Origin: Aalborgiella sp031390045
Lineage (GTDB): Bacteria > Pseudomonadota > Gammaproteobacteria > Burkholderiales > Burkholderiaceae_C
NCBI GenBank assembly: GCA_031390045.1
Contig: JANMTB010000103.1
Coordinates: 1 to 6,614, forward strand
Direction: 5' to 3'
Length of the DNA: 6,614 nucleotides
The position numbers and the translations under genes were made by a program. The notes under the pieces are model-generated. The model worked only from the letters and a program-made list of their open reading frames with translations. It ran no database searches and had not been told where the DNA came from. Positions 6,424-6,614 of the stretch are shown piece after piece. Every line of letters begins with the position of its first letter. Within the stretch, counting starts at the first letter, position 1.

Positions 6424-6614
6424 ATGATTAACAATAATATTAATGACATCGCCATCAGCGTCAAAAATCTGAGCAAATGCTACGAAATTTACGGTAGCCC
6501 TAGCGGCCGGCTCAAGCAGTTTATTGTCCCAAAGCTAAGAAGTTTGCTGGGCAACAAATCCGCCAAAACTATCAAATATTACCGCGAATTTTGGGCTTTG
6601 AAAGATATTACTTT
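6424..6614 (+). CDS. wzt: ABC exporter ATP-binding subunit Wzt, N-terminus only (3' end beyond window)
   Basis: The first 63 codons read from the ATG at 6424 to the window edge. The product begins MINNNINDIAISVKNLSKCY, with the first beta strand of an ABC nucleotide-binding domain. It continues with a long basic insertion (YGSPSGRLKQFIVPKLRSLLG, about 23-43) and YYREFWALKDIT (52-63), the layout seen in Wzt and KpsT-like ATPases of polysaccharide exporters. In this family the Walker A motif comes shortly after this point, so the catalytic motifs lie outside the window. A carbohydrate-binding C-terminal domain, which in some Wzt proteins recognises a modified chain end, cannot be assessed. An in-frame TAG at 6391 and no start codon between it and 6424 fix the start. 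It pairs with wzm immediately upstream. Confidence 0.92.
   Translation, partial: MINNNINDIAISVKNLSKCYEIYGSPSGRLKQFIVPKLRSLLGNKSAKTIKYYREFWALKDIT

Overview
The window holds part of a surface-polysaccharide (O-antigen or capsule-like) locus of a Gram-negative bacterium. The tell-tale genes are the start of an ABC-2 polysaccharide exporter (Wzm membrane subunit, then the N-terminus of the Wzt ATPase), a GDP-mannose-forming enzyme of the ManC/AlgA family, a tandem two-domain GT4 glycosyltransferase, and a membrane-anchored family 2 glycosyltransferase. Base composition looks like mid-40s percent G+C by eye. The style of the Wzm and tandem-GT4 proteins reminds me of betaproteobacteria (Burkholderiales/Methylophilales-like), but this is an impression from protein style, not a search result.

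Layout from left to right: (1) positions 1-959, minus strand, a GtrB/ArnC-type GT2 transferase missing only its last few residues; (2) a short divergent intergenic region, about 960-1045; (3) 1046-2506, plus strand, mannose-1-phosphate guanylyltransferase / probable mannose-6-phosphate isomerase; (4) a short convergent gap with an AT-rich hairpin, 2507-2587; (5) 2588-5116, minus strand, an 842-residue protein with two complete GT4 modules; (6) 5116-5457, minus strand, a 113-residue, very basic protein of unknown function whose stop codon overlaps the start of the tandem transferase; (7) a divergent promoter region, 5458-5532; (8) 5533-6372, plus strand, Wzm; (9) a structured 51-base spacer; (10) 6424 to the right edge, plus strand, the first 63 residues of Wzt. 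No gene-free stretch exceeds about 90 bases.

How they may work together (inference): ManC makes GDP-mannose. The tandem GT4 enzyme, which matches the length and two-module plan of the E. coli O8/O9a polymannose polymerase WbdA, would polymerise sugar, probably mannose, on a lipid-linked primer in the cytoplasm. Wzm/Wzt would export the finished chain. The GT2 enzyme would make a polyprenyl-phosphate sugar for a side modification. In E. coli O9a the gene directly upstream of wbdA is wbdD, the chain terminator that also recruits WbdA to the membrane. Here that slot is held by the small basic protein, which is the most interesting unknown in the window. Also notable are the repeated strand switches, which are unlike the usual single-direction ABC-exporter operon, and an inverted repeat that could fold over the wzt start region.
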